A DNA stretch of 53,749 bases from an uncultured Bacteroides sp. (GCA_947176775.1 CAMWRY010000002.1:1-53749); one strand, 5' to 3'. Counted from the first letter of the stretch, positions 16,883 to 27,024 are shown. Made by a program: numbers and translations. The notes: generated by a model from the letters alone, not told the origin.

Positions 16883-19800
16883 TTATTGATACTCACTCGG
16901 GTTTATGCCGAATTGTTTTTTAAAGCAGGTAGAGAAGTGGGGAAGGGTATTGAAACCGGTCATGTCCGCTATTTCGGAAATGGTATAGGTTCCTTCCTTG
17001 ATTAGTTCGGCTGCGCGGTTCAGTTTATAAGTTCTGAAGAAAACGCTTGGATTCTTGCCGGTTAACCCTTTCACCTTGTAGTAAAATTTGGTACGGGAGA
17101 TTTTGAGTAATTCGGCCATCCGCGTGATGTCCAGTTCCGGATTATCCAGTTCATTTTCCATTAGTTTATACAGTTCTGTCATGAAGGCCTCGTCTTTTGG
17201 GGTAAGGGCAAGTTCTTTCATCTGGCTTGTCCGGGTATTGTTCGTCAGGAAACTACGCATTTTATCACGGTTCGTCAATAGTGATTCAATCAGGGCCAGT
17301 AAGTAAGCCGGTTCAAAAGGTTTGGGCACGTATGCGTCTGCTCCGGTATGCAATCCTTCTATCTGGTTTTCCACGGTGGATTTGGCGGTTACCAGAATGA
17401 CGGGTATGTGACAGAATTGCAGGTTTGCTTTAATCTCTTTGCAAAGCTGGTAACCGTCTTTGTCCGGCATCAGTACATCGCTCAGTATTAAATCCGGAGC
17501 TTCGTCTACAATGGTCTGGAAGATGTTGGTGGAATTGAGTCGGCTGATGATGTGATAATGCGGGGTCAGCAGAATCTGCAGATAGTGCATGATGGCCGGG
17601 TCATCGTCTACTATGAGTATTGTTTTCGAACTTGTTTTACCTTCACGGGCAGCATCCGGTTCTATTTTCGCAGGTTCTATGGAAGTATTGTTCAGGAGTG
17701 TTTTTTTACCATAGAACCGTTCCTCTTTTGTGTACGAGAAATCGTCTGCGGGCAGAATCAGGATAAACATGGCTCCGTTCCCTTCTTTCCGGTTTGCCGC
17801 TTTCAAGTGTCCGTGGTGCAACCGGGCAAGGCATCGGGCATAATAAAGCCCGATGCCGGTTCCCAAATTGTAAGTCCCTTTGTTGCCTTTTATCTGATAG
17901 AACCGTTCAAAGATTTTTTCCAGCTGTTCTTCCGGAATGTTTTCTCCGGTGTTGGTTACGGAAATCCGGATATACCGGACGCTTTTGTCTTGTTCTGTCA
18001 GGCAGAAGAACTCCTCGGCTTCTTGGCGTGTGACGATGGCGAACGAGATTTCTATTTCACCTCCTGTAGGAGTAAACTTCATGGCATTGGAAAGCAGATT
18101 GCTCAGTATTTTCTCTACTTTGTCTTCATCGGCCCAATAGAGGATGTCATGGTGTAATCCCTGAATGCTAAGGGTTATATTCTTGCTTTGGGCATTGATG
18201 TTGAAGAAACTGATGATTCGTTTGATGGTGGAGGCAAGGTTGGTCTGTTGGACTTCCAGTCCCAGGTTGTCGTTGTCTAATTTGTTGAAATCGAGCAATT
18301 GGTTGACTAGCTGGAGCATCCGCAGAATACCGTCTTGCAGAACATTCAGTAGTTCCCGGTTGGCACTGTATTGGCCGGGGGCGGCACACAGTTGTCTGAT
18401 GGAACCCAACATCGTGGTCAGTGGTGTCCGGAACTCATGGGATATGTTGGTAAAATAGCTCATGTATGTCTTATTCATTTTCTGCTCTTGTGCTTTTTCT
18501 TGTTCGGCACGGCAGGCGGTTTCTTTCTCGATTCTTACGCGCCGCCAACTGTGTATAAGTGTACCGGCTATTCCGATGATTGCCAGAGCATATGCACATC
18601 TTGCCCACCAGGTATTCCAAGGAGCAGGTTTGACGATGATGCGCAACTGTTTTTCTTCTCCGATTATGCTTTGGTCTTCATTGGTGATTTTTACTTTGAA
18701 CATATAGGTTCCTGTGGGAAGGTTGGCATAATAAGCTTCCCGGTTGGTGTGTGCATTTATCCAGTAGCGGTCAATGCCTTCCAATAGGTAGTGATAGTGT
18801 ATTCGTTCGTATTCACTATAATCCAATGCGGCAAATGATATGCTGAAGCTGGTCTGGCTATGTTTCAGATATACGTCCGGTTGGTAGGAGAGGTCCTTGT
18901 CGATGATTGCATTCTTTCCGGGATATACAAGCTTGTTATGAATCTTCAGATTCTCGAAAGTGAGTGGAACATGGTATTTGAAAGGAGTTTCCACCGGATT
19001 GAAGAATGTCATTCCGTGAGTGCCGCCGAATACTAAGGTTCCGTTTGAAAGTCGGCAGGATGCACGGTCGTAGAATTGATTGCCGCCGATACCGTCAGTT
19101 GCATAGTAGTTGCTGATTTGATTGGTCCGGCGCTCATATTTACTTAATCCGTATAATGTGGATATCCATAGGTTCCCTTGTATATCTTCTTCGATGCTGC
19201 AAATCTCTGTGCAGCCAATGCCGGATATAGGAGATAATTTATGATTCTGCGAAGTATATCGTAAAAGCCCGTTATGGGAGGTCCCAATCCAGATATCTCC
19301 TTGGCTGTCTTCGTATAATACGGAAGGGATAAATTTAGAACGGCGTATGCAGGCCAGGCTGTCTGCCCTCGAGATGTCCGGTATCCGGATTTTCCATGTA
19401 TCCGGATTTATTGAACGAATCTTGTTGGCAAAGGAGGCAATCCATACTTCTCCATTGGAGAGGGGACGTAGGGTAGGAGTAAAGGTGAAAAATGACTGGG
19501 GATAAAGTGATACGGGTGTGAATACCTTTTCACCTTTTTTCAGGGCATATATTGCCTGGCTGAAGCTGCCTGCCCATATTGTTCCGTTACGGTCTTGCGT
19601 TATGCACAGTACGGAAGGGACGGAAAAAATACTCGTTGCTTTTAATTGATTAGACTCGAGCACGCATTTTATGACTTGATTGGTATTGGTGGCAAGCCAG
19701 ATGTGCCGGTCTTTGTCGTGATAGATGTGTCTGACAATTATATTTTCTGTGTTTTGTGCAGGTAGGATTCTACTGATATTCACAGCTTCTATATGCTTGG

Positions 19801-20929
19801 TATTCAGGTTGTAGATATACATTCCGTCTTTCAGGGTGGATATATACAAGTTGCAGGAGTCGGCATCGAGGGCTATGATGGATTTTTGATGGAAGAACGA
19901 ACGCAGATAATTGTTGCTGTTGAAACGCTCCTTATAATGATAGCGTACGGTATAGCCTTGGTCCGGCGAGCCTATCCACAGATTCTTGTGCGAGTCGGTG
20001 TACATGCATTTGATGCCATGTTGCGGGACTTCAAATGGAAATCCGTTTTCCTTTTCATGTATGACGGTGTTTTCTATGTGGTTGTAAAGGAACGTATGCT
20101 TTTGCGTGCAAATCAGTAGCCTGTTCTTGTCGTACGGGTGTATATAGGTGATGGCGGCTTTCGATAAGATGGGATGATTACTTATTGCTTCGGGAGTCGT
20201 TTTGAATCTTTTGCTTTCGGTATCGAATATGAAGAGTCGGTTCTTGCTTGCCAGCCATAGGGAGGTATGGTTGTGCATGTAAGAGTAGGTAATCTTCTGC
20301 GGCATGGGTATGGAGTCTGTCAGTTGCATGTTTCGGGAGTCGTAGCATCGGATGGAGACGGGGTTGACGGCCCACAGACAGTTGTTGTTATCCATGTAGC
20401 AGGTCTGCTTATAGGTCTTGTCCGGGTCAAAGTTGATGAAAATGCGGTTGAAGGTGTCCGTTTCGGGATTATAGACGCAGAGATGTACCACCATGTTTAG
20501 GAAGATTTTTCCATCCTTGCTTTCTATGAACTGATATCCGTTCCTATTATTATAGGGCACGTTTATGGGTATCTGGCAGAAGTTGTCTTGGTCGGTATAT
20601 CGGCATGTTCCGTCGGTTGTCGCTATCCATAAGCGTTTGCGTGAGTCCATGAAAATATCCTGGATTCTATCTCCGGGCAGTTGCAGTGAGTCGTTGGAAC
20701 TGTAATATTGCCGGTATTCGTGTGCGTTGAATCTGTTCAGTCCTCGTGTGGTTCCTATCCAGATATAGCCTTGCGCGTCTTCTTGGAAATCCGTAATGTT
20801 TTGGTTGGAAATGGTTGCCGAAATTCTATAAACATCCTGTTTTTCCGCTTCTGCTTTGGCGGTTGTCGGTTGGCACGAAGACACCGCTATTGCAGATAAA
20901 GCTATGAGGGAAAGAATGATTTTTTTCAT
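16883..20929 (-). CDS. Hybrid two-component system regulator (HTCS-1)
   Basis: The 1348-residue one-protein sensor-regulator is of the type that controls Bacteroides polysaccharide utilization loci. Parts in order: signal peptide with lipobox-like SSC at 19; two-component propeller repeats (for example GYIWIGTTRGLNRFN, NLWISTLYGLSKY) and a Y_Y_Y-type domain to about 755; one membrane span (WARCAYALAIIGIAGTLIH); histidine kinase with SHEFRTP (His831), N-box near 940 and GTGIGLY near 1025; receiver domain from about 1104 with LILSD (Asp1151); AraC-type HTH from about 1250. The periplasmic part should bind an oligosaccharide or other cue. It is divergent from SusC-1, the usual arrangement for target control. 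Its output domain is very like that of HTCS-2. Confidence 0.95.
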   Translation of the reverse strand: MKKIILSLIALSAIAVSSCQPTTAKAEAEKQDVYRISATISNQNITDFQEDAQGYIWIGTTRGLNRFNAHEYRQYYSSNDSLQLPGDRIQDIFMDSRKRLWIATTDGTCRYTDQDNFCQIPINVPYNNRNGYQFIESKDGKIFLNMVVHLCVYNPETDTFNRIFINFDPDKTYKQTCYMDNNNCLWAVNPVSIRCYDSRNMQLTDSIPMPQKITYSYMHNHTSLWLASKNRLFIFDTESKRFKTTPEAISNHPILSKAAITYIHPYDKNRLLICTQKHTFLYNHIENTVIHEKENGFPFEVPQHGIKCMYTDSHKNLWIGSPDQGYTVRYHYKERFNSNNYLRSFFHQKSIIALDADSCNLYISTLKDGMYIYNLNTKHIEAVNISRILPAQNTENIIVRHIYHDKDRHIWLATNTNQVIKCVLESNQLKATSIFSVPSVLCITQDRNGTIWAGSFSQAIYALKKGEKVFTPVSLYPQSFFTFTPTLRPLSNGEVWIASFANKIRSINPDTWKIRIPDISRADSLACIRRSKFIPSVLYEDSQGDIWIGTSHNGLLRYTSQNHKLSPISGIGCTEICSIEEDIQGNLWISTLYGLSKYERRTNQISNYYATDGIGGNQFYDRASCRLSNGTLVFGGTHGMTFFNPVETPFKYHVPLTFENLKIHNKLVYPGKNAIIDKDLSYQPDVYLKHSQTSFSISFAALDYSEYERIHYHYLLEGIDRYWINAHTNREAYYANLPTGTYMFKVKITNEDQSIIGEEKQLRIIVKPAPWNTWWARCAYALAIIGIAGTLIHSWRRVRIEKETACRAEQEKAQEQKMNKTYMSYFTNISHEFRTPLTTMLGSIRQLCAAPGQYSANRELLNVLQDGILRMLQLVNQLLDFNKLDNDNLGLEVQQTNLASTIKRIISFFNINAQSKNITLSIQGLHHDILYWADEDKVEKILSNLLSNAMKFTPTGGEIEISFAIVTRQEAEEFFCLTEQDKSVRYIRISVTNTGENIPEEQLEKIFERFYQIKGNKGTYNLGTGIGLYYARCLARLHHGHLKAANRKEGNGAMFILILPADDFSYTKEERFYGKKTLLNNTSIEPAKIEPDAAREGKTSSKTILIVDDDPAIMHYLQILLTPHYHIISRLNSTNIFQTIVDEAPDLILSDVLMPDKDGYQLCKEIKANLQFCHIPVILVTAKSTVENQIEGLHTGADAYVPKPFEPAYLLALIESLLTNRDKMRSFLTNNTRTSQMKELALTPKDEAFMTELYKLMENELDNPELDITRMAELLKISRTKFYYKVKGLTGKNPSVFFRTYKLNRAAELIKEGTYTISEIADMTGFNTLPHFSTCFKKQFGINPSEYQ

Positions 20930-20985
20930 ATATGAAGTGTATTAAGATATGTTCCGCGGAGAGTGTTTTTTTACAATGGAGCAGA

Positions 20986-20993
20986 CAAAAGTA
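20986..20993 (-). promoter_or_regulatory. Probable -7 element of HTCS-1
   Basis: The minus strand reads TACTTTTG, matching TAnnTTTG, 57 bp before the ATG at 20929. No TTTG box is visible at the -33 position. The 307-bp divergent gap 20930-21236 otherwise holds the TTGAAC repeat. Confidence 0.42.
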
Positions 20994-21057
20994 GAAAGAA
21001 AATAAGTAGGTGATATTTGCTGTAACAGTGATTTTTCCGCTTGGAATATGCTGTATG

Positions 21058-21112
21058 GCATGTTTTGAACATATTGATAATCTTTTGAACGTAAAAGAAA
21101 CAATATCTGAAC
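21058..21112 (+). promoter_or_regulatory. Putative HTCS operator, site 1 (TTGAAC direct repeat)
   Basis: GCATGTTTTGAACA (21058-21071) and TTTTGAACGTA (21083-21093) place TTGAAC at 21065 and 21085, 20 bp apart in direct repeat. A weaker third half-site, TCTGAAC, lies at 21106-21112. The 14-bp first half and the last 10 bp of the second half are identical to sequence upstream of HTCS-2. The block lies 125-180 bp upstream of the SusC-1 ATG and in the HTCS-1 leader region. Binding by the AraC-type domain is an inference. Confidence 0.6.
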
Positions 21113-21236
21113 ATATAGGAAATGTTTTTGTATTTTCTCAATATCCTCTTATTCCCTCTTTTGATAAAATTGTATCGAAAATCCTGCAATGAGTGAATGT
21201 AGCTTTTTTATTAACAAATCTAATTATTTAAGCATT

Positions 21237-24200
21237 ATGGAAAACAACTTTAAAAGAAAGCTGATGGCATTCTGGCTGTTCCTTTTGGTGGGAATACCTT
21301 ATATGCTGGCGCAAAGTCCGATGATGGTATCGGGACGGATCACAGATGATTTGGGAGAACCGATGATTGGTGTGAGTGTACTTGAAAAGGGCACCTCTAA
21401 TGGAGTGATTACGAATATGGAGGGAAATTATTCCTTAAAGGTAAAGCAAGGTGCCGTCATTGTCTATTCGTACATCGGATATGTGACACAAGAACTGAAA
21501 GCCGTATCAGAGAGAATGAATATAACGATGAAAGAAGACACCCGGACGCTGGATGAAGTGGTAGTGGTGGGCTATGGTGTACAGAAGAAGAGCGACCTGA
21601 CAGGCGCCATTTCTTCCGTGAAGGCAGAAGACATCCAGAACCGCTCTATTACCCGGGTGGAAGAAGCCCTGCAGGGCAAGACAGCCGGTGTGCAACTGAT
21701 ATCCACGACTTCGCAACCGGGCGCCTCGCCTACCATTCGTGTCCGTGGTTTCTCGTCGAATGGCACTTCCGACCCTCTCTATGTGGTAGATGGATTGATA
21801 GTATCCGACTTGAGTGCTGTGGATCCTAACAATATAAAAAGCATGGAAGTCCTGAAAGATGCCGCATCCGCTGCCATTTATGGTGCGCAGGCCGGTAATG
21901 GCGTGGTGCTTATTACCACAAAGAGCGGAAGCAAAGGCACCAGCAGCATTTCCTACGACTTTCAATATTCCATCAGTAGCCTGGCCCGACGTCCCAAGCT
22001 GATTAATTCACAAGAAGCCTTATTGCAAAAGAAGGAGCAAGACCCTACTTTTACAGATGATAATATCCAGGAGCTTATTACCAGCGGCACATGGGACGGC
22101 GTATCGACTACCGATTGGTATGATGTGGCTTTTAATGCTTCGCCATCCTCCCATCATACGGTCAACTTTCAGGGAGCGAATGACAAGGGCTCTTTCTTCC
22201 TGTCATTAAACAATCTGTATGACAATGGTATTCTTCGTGAAAACAAGGATACCTACAAGCGGCTTTCCGTCATGCTGAATGCCGACTATAACATTAAACC
22301 TTGGTTGAAGGTAGGTGTTACTGCCAATTATGCAAAATATACGCAGAAATCCATCAATGACGGTAGTGCGGGCAATTCATATTCCAGTATGATTGCTACC
22401 GTGATGACCATGGCTCCTTATTATGCGGACACTTATGCAGCCGATGCGCTTCCTAAACAAATGGAGGCATTGATTGCCAACGGCTTTACTTTGCTGCGCA
22501 ATGACAAGGGCGATTATTACAGCTGTCTGGGTTCTATGGAACAGATACATCCTATGGTAGCCATCCGCATGAGCGACAAGAAAAACTTCGGCAACAGTCT
22601 GATGGGAACGCTCTATGCCAACCTGACTCCTTTCAAAGGATTTGTGTTTACTACCCGGCTGGGTTACAGGGAACTGAACGCAAACACTTATCAGTATAAC
22701 AATCTCTATTACGGTTCGGCTTCCGCCAATAATAAGGATAAGAACGGGGCCAGCCGCTCCAACTCCTCTACTACCTATTATCAGTGGGAGAACTTTGTGA
22801 ATTATAGTACGGATTTGTGGGACAAGCATCATGTGTCTGCCATGCTGGGTATGTCCTACAGCGAGAATAACTTCACTTATGTTTCTGCCGGTGTAGACAA
22901 GACTGCCAAGCACGATCCTTTGTATGCCGACGTTTCGTATCCTGCCGGAGATGCCGTGAAGAGTACCGCCGGTTACAATCTGATTAATCGCAAACTGTCC
23001 TATTTCGGCCGTTTGGCTTACGATTACCAGAACCGCTATATGCTGCAAGCGGCCATGCGTGCCGATGCCGCCGATACTTCCGTGCTTCCGGGTACCAATC
23101 GCTGGGGCTATTTCCCGTCGGTATCAGCCGGTTGGGTCATTTCCAACGAGCGCTTTTTCACGGAAAAGAACAATACCCCTCTCACATTCCTGAAGTTGCG
23201 TGCCAGCTGGGGACAGAATGGAAGCACAAGCAATCTGAGCGGTTACAAGTATTCCAATTCCCTGGTGACTTCGGCTGCCGGATACTCTTTCAGCAATACG
23301 GCGATGAACTATGTCACTTCTGCCAAACCTTCGCAGCTCTATAATCCTGACTTGAAGTGGGAAACCTCCGAACAGCTGGATTTGGGTATGGATTTGCGCG
23401 CTTTCAACGACCGCTTCTCGTTTGGTATGGACTGGTATCAGAAAAAGACAAAAGACTTGATTGTTTCCAACATTGTCATTCCTTATGAGGCGGGAAACTC
23501 ATCGGCTCCGATGAATGCCGGTAATGTGACGAATAAGGGTTTTGAGTTTGAGGCCGGATGGAAAGACAAAGCCGGTGATTTCAACTATTCTGTGACCGCC
23601 AATCTGGCCACTTTGAAGAACGAGGTCACTTATCTGGATCCGCATGTCAGCGGCGGACGCATAGAAGGCGCCACTACAATGGCTTCGAACGGTTCGTTCT
23701 CCGCATTCGAGGTAGGCTATCCGGTGTGGTATTTCAGAGGCTATCAGGTCGATCATCTGGATGACAAGGGCAATCCCGTATTCAGGGATAATACGGGTGA
23801 CGGTACCATTGATGCCAGTGACAAGGCGATGATTGGTAAACCGATGCCGGACTTCACGTATGGCATCACGTTGACCGCCAACTACAAGAATTTTGATTTT
23901 CTGATTTTCGGCAACGGCTCCGTGGGCAATGACGTATTCATGTCCTACAGTTATAACTCCATATCCTATACGCTGAAGGAGATGTACGACCAGCGCTGGA
24001 CGGCGGACGGGACTACCAGCCGTAAGTTTGCACGGCCGCAGAATACGAATGCAGACAAGTATGGCTTGTCCGATGCCTATATTTTTGACGGCTCTTATTT
24101 CCGCATCAAGCAGATACAGCTGGGATATACGTTGCCCCGGACGGTTACGAAGAAATTCCTGGCCGACAAGCTGAGAGTATATGCCTCGTTGGATAATTTC

Positions 24201-24329
24201 TTCTTGTTCACGAAGTATCCGGGACTCGATCCGGAGGTTTCCTCCACGGCTACCAGCGGTATGGGCGTGGATTACGGAAATTATCCCACAACGAAGAAGG
24301 TGGTGTTCGGTTTATCAGTTACATTTTAA
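21237..24329 (+). CDS. SusC-family TonB-dependent transporter (SusC-1)
   Basis: This outer-membrane active importer would work with the SusD lipoprotein that follows. The ATG at 21237 (MENNFKRKLMAFWLF) begins a good signal peptide ending near MLAQ, so I prefer it over the track start at 21189; the product is 1030 residues. An N-terminal carboxypeptidase-D-like beta-sandwich (VSGRITDDLGEPMIGVSV) is followed by the TonB-box-like EVVVVGYG, a plug domain (TAGVQLISTTSQPGASPTIR, PLYVVDGLIV) and a 22-strand barrel ending in the aromatic KVVFGLSVTF. It pairs with SusD-1 18 bp downstream. There is no glycoside hydrolase gene in this unit, so the imported ligand is unclear. Confidence 0.95.
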   Translation: MENNFKRKLMAFWLFLLVGIPYMLAQSPMMVSGRITDDLGEPMIGVSVLEKGTSNGVITNMEGNYSLKVKQGAVIVYSYIGYVTQELKAVSERMNITMKEDTRTLDEVVVVGYGVQKKSDLTGAISSVKAEDIQNRSITRVEEALQGKTAGVQLISTTSQPGASPTIRVRGFSSNGTSDPLYVVDGLIVSDLSAVDPNNIKSMEVLKDAASAAIYGAQAGNGVVLITTKSGSKGTSSISYDFQYSISSLARRPKLINSQEALLQKKEQDPTFTDDNIQELITSGTWDGVSTTDWYDVAFNASPSSHHTVNFQGANDKGSFFLSLNNLYDNGILRENKDTYKRLSVMLNADYNIKPWLKVGVTANYAKYTQKSINDGSAGNSYSSMIATVMTMAPYYADTYAADALPKQMEALIANGFTLLRNDKGDYYSCLGSMEQIHPMVAIRMSDKKNFGNSLMGTLYANLTPFKGFVFTTRLGYRELNANTYQYNNLYYGSASANNKDKNGASRSNSSTTYYQWENFVNYSTDLWDKHHVSAMLGMSYSENNFTYVSAGVDKTAKHDPLYADVSYPAGDAVKSTAGYNLINRKLSYFGRLAYDYQNRYMLQAAMRADAADTSVLPGTNRWGYFPSVSAGWVISNERFFTEKNNTPLTFLKLRASWGQNGSTSNLSGYKYSNSLVTSAAGYSFSNTAMNYVTSAKPSQLYNPDLKWETSEQLDLGMDLRAFNDRFSFGMDWYQKKTKDLIVSNIVIPYEAGNSSAPMNAGNVTNKGFEFEAGWKDKAGDFNYSVTANLATLKNEVTYLDPHVSGGRIEGATTMASNGSFSAFEVGYPVWYFRGYQVDHLDDKGNPVFRDNTGDGTIDASDKAMIGKPMPDFTYGITLTANYKNFDFLIFGNGSVGNDVFMSYSYNSISYTLKEMYDQRWTADGTTSRKFARPQNTNADKYGLSDAYIFDGSYFRIKQIQLGYTLPRTVTKKFLADKLRVYASLDNFFLFTKYPGLDPEVSSTATSGMGVDYGNYPTTKKVVFGLSVTF

Positions 24330-24347
24330 ATAATAAATAGAAGAAAT

Positions 24348-26009
24348 ATGAAAAGAAAATATATCTTGTCCGGACTGTTGGCGTGTGCACTTACATTTTC
24401 CGCATGCGATGTCGATTTGCTGGATATTCCCCAGAAAGGTGTAGAGAATGAAGAGAATTATTATCAGACGGATGAACAGTGTGAGTCTGCCATCGCTGCT
24501 GTCTATGCGTCCTGGCGGAATGCTTATTCCGGGCGTGGTGAGAAAGCCTCGCAGTATGCCAACGGTTTCTTCCTGAAAAATTTCTTGGCAGACGATTTCA
24601 ATTCGGGTGGTGCCCGCTCCGACCAGGTGTATGCGCAGGAGATATACGAAAGTGCGATAGTGGCCACGAACGGTTGGGTGGAAAACTATTATAAGAGGTT
24701 GTATGCCACGATTTATCTGGCCAATCTGGTGATTGAGCGGTTCGATGCCGCTGAAAGTGAAGTGAAGGCAAGAAACATTGCCGAGGCCAAATTCTTCAGA
24801 GCCATCTGCTATTTCGAACTGACCACTTTGTGGGGGACTCCTCCTTTGGTAGATAGGGTATTGAAGAATTCGGAAGAGTATAAGGTGCCCAACTCCACTG
24901 CCGAACAGTTGTGGAAATTCATGGAGACAGACCTTACGGAAGCTATAACTTCCGGGAAACTCACTTCGAAAACGAGTTTGGAAGACAGGGACGGGGGAAC
25001 CCGCGCCACGTTGGAGGCTGCCCGCTGCTTGTTGGGAAAGATTTATCTGTATCAGGAGAAATATGCCGATGCCAAAAGTGAGTTGGAGAAGGTCATTTCT
25101 TCCGGCAAATATGATTTGATAGCCGATGTCAGCACATTCTATCATCCGGCCTCTGCAGGCTGCAAGGAGTATGTGCTGGAGTGTGTGCGCCATTACGACC
25201 CTTCCAACATGTATTCTCAGGAGGGCTGGTTCGGCATCTTGGCCAATTGGGGATTCGGCTATGGCTTTATAGCCGGTCCGGAAGCGTCCATGCACTATAA
25301 GTTCAACACTACCAGCGGTTACAGCTACTTCAATCCGTCAAAGTCTTTGTACGATGCCTTTGTGGCTGAGGAGGGTGCCGACGGGTATCGCTTGAATGCC
25401 TGGATCAGGACCTGGGAGCAGGTGATTGCCATGAACATTGCGGTGAACACGACTACCAACAAATATGCCAGCGAAGGCTATTTCCGTCTGAAATGGCTGG
25501 CAAGCACCGATGACGAATTTGTAGGGTATTGGTGTGGAAACCAGAGCAATACTCCGGTCATCAGATATGCGGATGTGTTGCTGATGGCTGCCGAGGCTTG
25601 CCTCCAGGCGGGAGACCAAGCCGGTGCCGACGAATATCTGGGCAGAGTGCGCGACAGGGCCCGTCTTCCCAGAAAGAGTCATGTGACGCTTTCCGATATA
25701 AAGCTGGAGCGCCGCTTGGAACTTGCTATGGAAGGCATGCGCTTCCAGGACCTGAAGCGTTGGGGGGATGCTCCGGCGGTATTGGCGGATAAAGGGAAAA
25801 AGTTACCGACTTTCCAGATTGTACCTGACCCGAATAATGACCTCACTACGGCGGCAGGCATCTACAACGCCCGTTATACGACCAAAACCACTTATGTCGA
25901 TAATGAAAAGTCGTTGTCGGGTTGGACTCCCAATCGCGACGAGTGGCTGCCGTTTCCTGAAAATGAATTGGAGGTGAACAGCAACCTGAAACAGAATCCC
26001 GGTTATTGA
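24348..26009 (+). CDS. SusD-family surface nutrient-binding lipoprotein (SusD-1)
   Basis: The 553-residue lipoprotein has signal peptide MKRKYILSGLLACALTFSAC, with lipidation expected at Cys20. It then follows the RagB/SusD helical TPR-like fold: ARNIAEAKFFRAICYFEL, ARCLLGKIYLYQEKYADAK and the C-terminal RYADVLLMAAEACLQ, RRLELAMEGMRFQDLKRWGD and a final NPGY. It caps the SusC-1 barrel at the cell surface and binds substrate. It is co-transcribed with SusC-1 (18-bp gap) and probably with the MBL-fold gene (50-bp gap). Confidence 0.95.
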   Translation: MKRKYILSGLLACALTFSACDVDLLDIPQKGVENEENYYQTDEQCESAIAAVYASWRNAYSGRGEKASQYANGFFLKNFLADDFNSGGARSDQVYAQEIYESAIVATNGWVENYYKRLYATIYLANLVIERFDAAESEVKARNIAEAKFFRAICYFELTTLWGTPPLVDRVLKNSEEYKVPNSTAEQLWKFMETDLTEAITSGKLTSKTSLEDRDGGTRATLEAARCLLGKIYLYQEKYADAKSELEKVISSGKYDLIADVSTFYHPASAGCKEYVLECVRHYDPSNMYSQEGWFGILANWGFGYGFIAGPEASMHYKFNTTSGYSYFNPSKSLYDAFVAEEGADGYRLNAWIRTWEQVIAMNIAVNTTTNKYASEGYFRLKWLASTDDEFVGYWCGNQSNTPVIRYADVLLMAAEACLQAGDQAGADEYLGRVRDRARLPRKSHVTLSDIKLERRLELAMEGMRFQDLKRWGDAPAVLADKGKKLPTFQIVPDPNNDLTTAAGIYNARYTTKTTYVDNEKSLSGWTPNRDEWLPFPENELEVNSNLKQNPGY

Positions 26010-26059
26010 TTTATCCTGAGAAATTCACAATTCGGTTTAACTATATAAAGAAGAAAAAC

Positions 26060-26887
26060 ATGAAAAGAAACTTAGTGATATTTGCCCTGCTGTTTGTTTG
26101 TATGGCTATAGGGGCGCAAACGGTATTCAAGAATGAAGAGGTAGAGGTTTCCTTGTTGAAAGAGAAGACTTGGGTATTTTCTACTTGGGACTATACTACC
26201 ATGTATCTGATAGAGGGCGAAGACAAGGCCGTGCTGATTGATACCGGCACGCGTTGTGCGGATTTGGATAAGATTGTGGGACAGATAACCGGGAAACCGC
26301 TGGAAGTAATCGTCACCCACATGCACCCCGACCATGCCGGCTGCATCAAGTATTTCGATAAAGTATGGATGCATCGGGCCGATACGGTGCTGGTGCCCCA
26401 GCATGCGGCAGATTATCAAGGAGAATTCCTCTATATGGAAGAAGGACAAGTGTTCGACTTGGGTGGACGCAAGCTGGAAGTGGCATGGATGCCCGGGCAT
26501 ACGCCCGGCTCGGTGGTACTCCTGGACAAGGCAAACGGAGACTGTTATTCGGGTGATGCGTTCGGCTCGGGTGAAGTATGGCTGCAGTGTGTGCCGATGT
26601 CTCCCATCGCCACTTTCCATGAGTCGTGTTGCCGTATGGAAAAGCTCATGAAGGAAGGGCACATCAAGGATATCTGGTGCGGACATTATCCTTATCTGAA
26701 ATCTTCTTTGCCGCTGGCCTATATTCAGACGATGATACGTATTTCCCACAGGCTGATGAATGGAGACCAGGAAGGTTCGGAACCTTATTCCAACTATTTC
26801 ATCAAGATGCCTCCCACTGCGAGGAAGTTGGCCGAAGGCCGGGCGATGATTGTATATGATTCGACTAATATTCCGGAAGCCCGGTAA
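26060..26887 (+). CDS. Secreted metallo-beta-lactamase-fold hydrolase
   Basis: The 275-residue protein starts at the ATG at 26060 (MKRNLVIFALLFVCMAIGAQ, a signal peptide); the track start at 26006 lies in the SusD-1 tail. The zinc-binding motif THMHPDHAG supplies His87, His89, Asp91 and His92; further ligands are probably in MPGHTPGSVV and CYSGDAFGSG, with a late His in WCGHYPYL. Family members hydrolyse lactones, thioesters, phosphodiesters or beta-lactams. In this position, after SusC-1/SusD-1 and beside esterases, a periplasmic lactonase or esterase acting on the imported ligand is an attractive but untested idea. A resistance beta-lactamase role is less likely given the locus. Confidence 0.85.
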   Translation: MKRNLVIFALLFVCMAIGAQTVFKNEEVEVSLLKEKTWVFSTWDYTTMYLIEGEDKAVLIDTGTRCADLDKIVGQITGKPLEVIVTHMHPDHAGCIKYFDKVWMHRADTVLVPQHAADYQGEFLYMEEGQVFDLGGRKLEVAWMPGHTPGSVVLLDKANGDCYSGDAFGSGEVWLQCVPMSPIATFHESCCRMEKLMKEGHIKDIWCGHYPYLKSSLPLAYIQTMIRISHRLMNGDQEGSEPYSNYFIKMPPTARKLAEGRAMIVYDSTNIPEAR

Positions 26888-26924
26888 CACACATGGCTAT
26901 TCCTCTCTCACTTTAAGGCGTAGT

Positions 26925-27008
26925 CCTTGTATGCACGAGATGTGCATCTCATGTATCTCGAGATGTGCATCTCGTGTTGTATGAGATGTGCATCTCGTGC
27001 ATACAAGG
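26925..27008. repeat. Palindromic repeat array, GAGATGTGCATCTC with 23-bp period
   Basis: GAGATGTGCATCTC occurs at 26937, 26960 and 26983, exactly 23 bp apart. Each copy is nearly palindromic (GAGATGnnCATCTC). The block is framed by the inverted pair CCTTGTATGCACGAGATG and its complement ending at 27008, so the whole 84 bp can fold as one long stem or as three small ones. It lies between the convergent MBL-fold and HTCS-2 genes. Confidence 0.85.
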
Positions 27009-27024
27009 GCCGGTTGTTAAAAGC

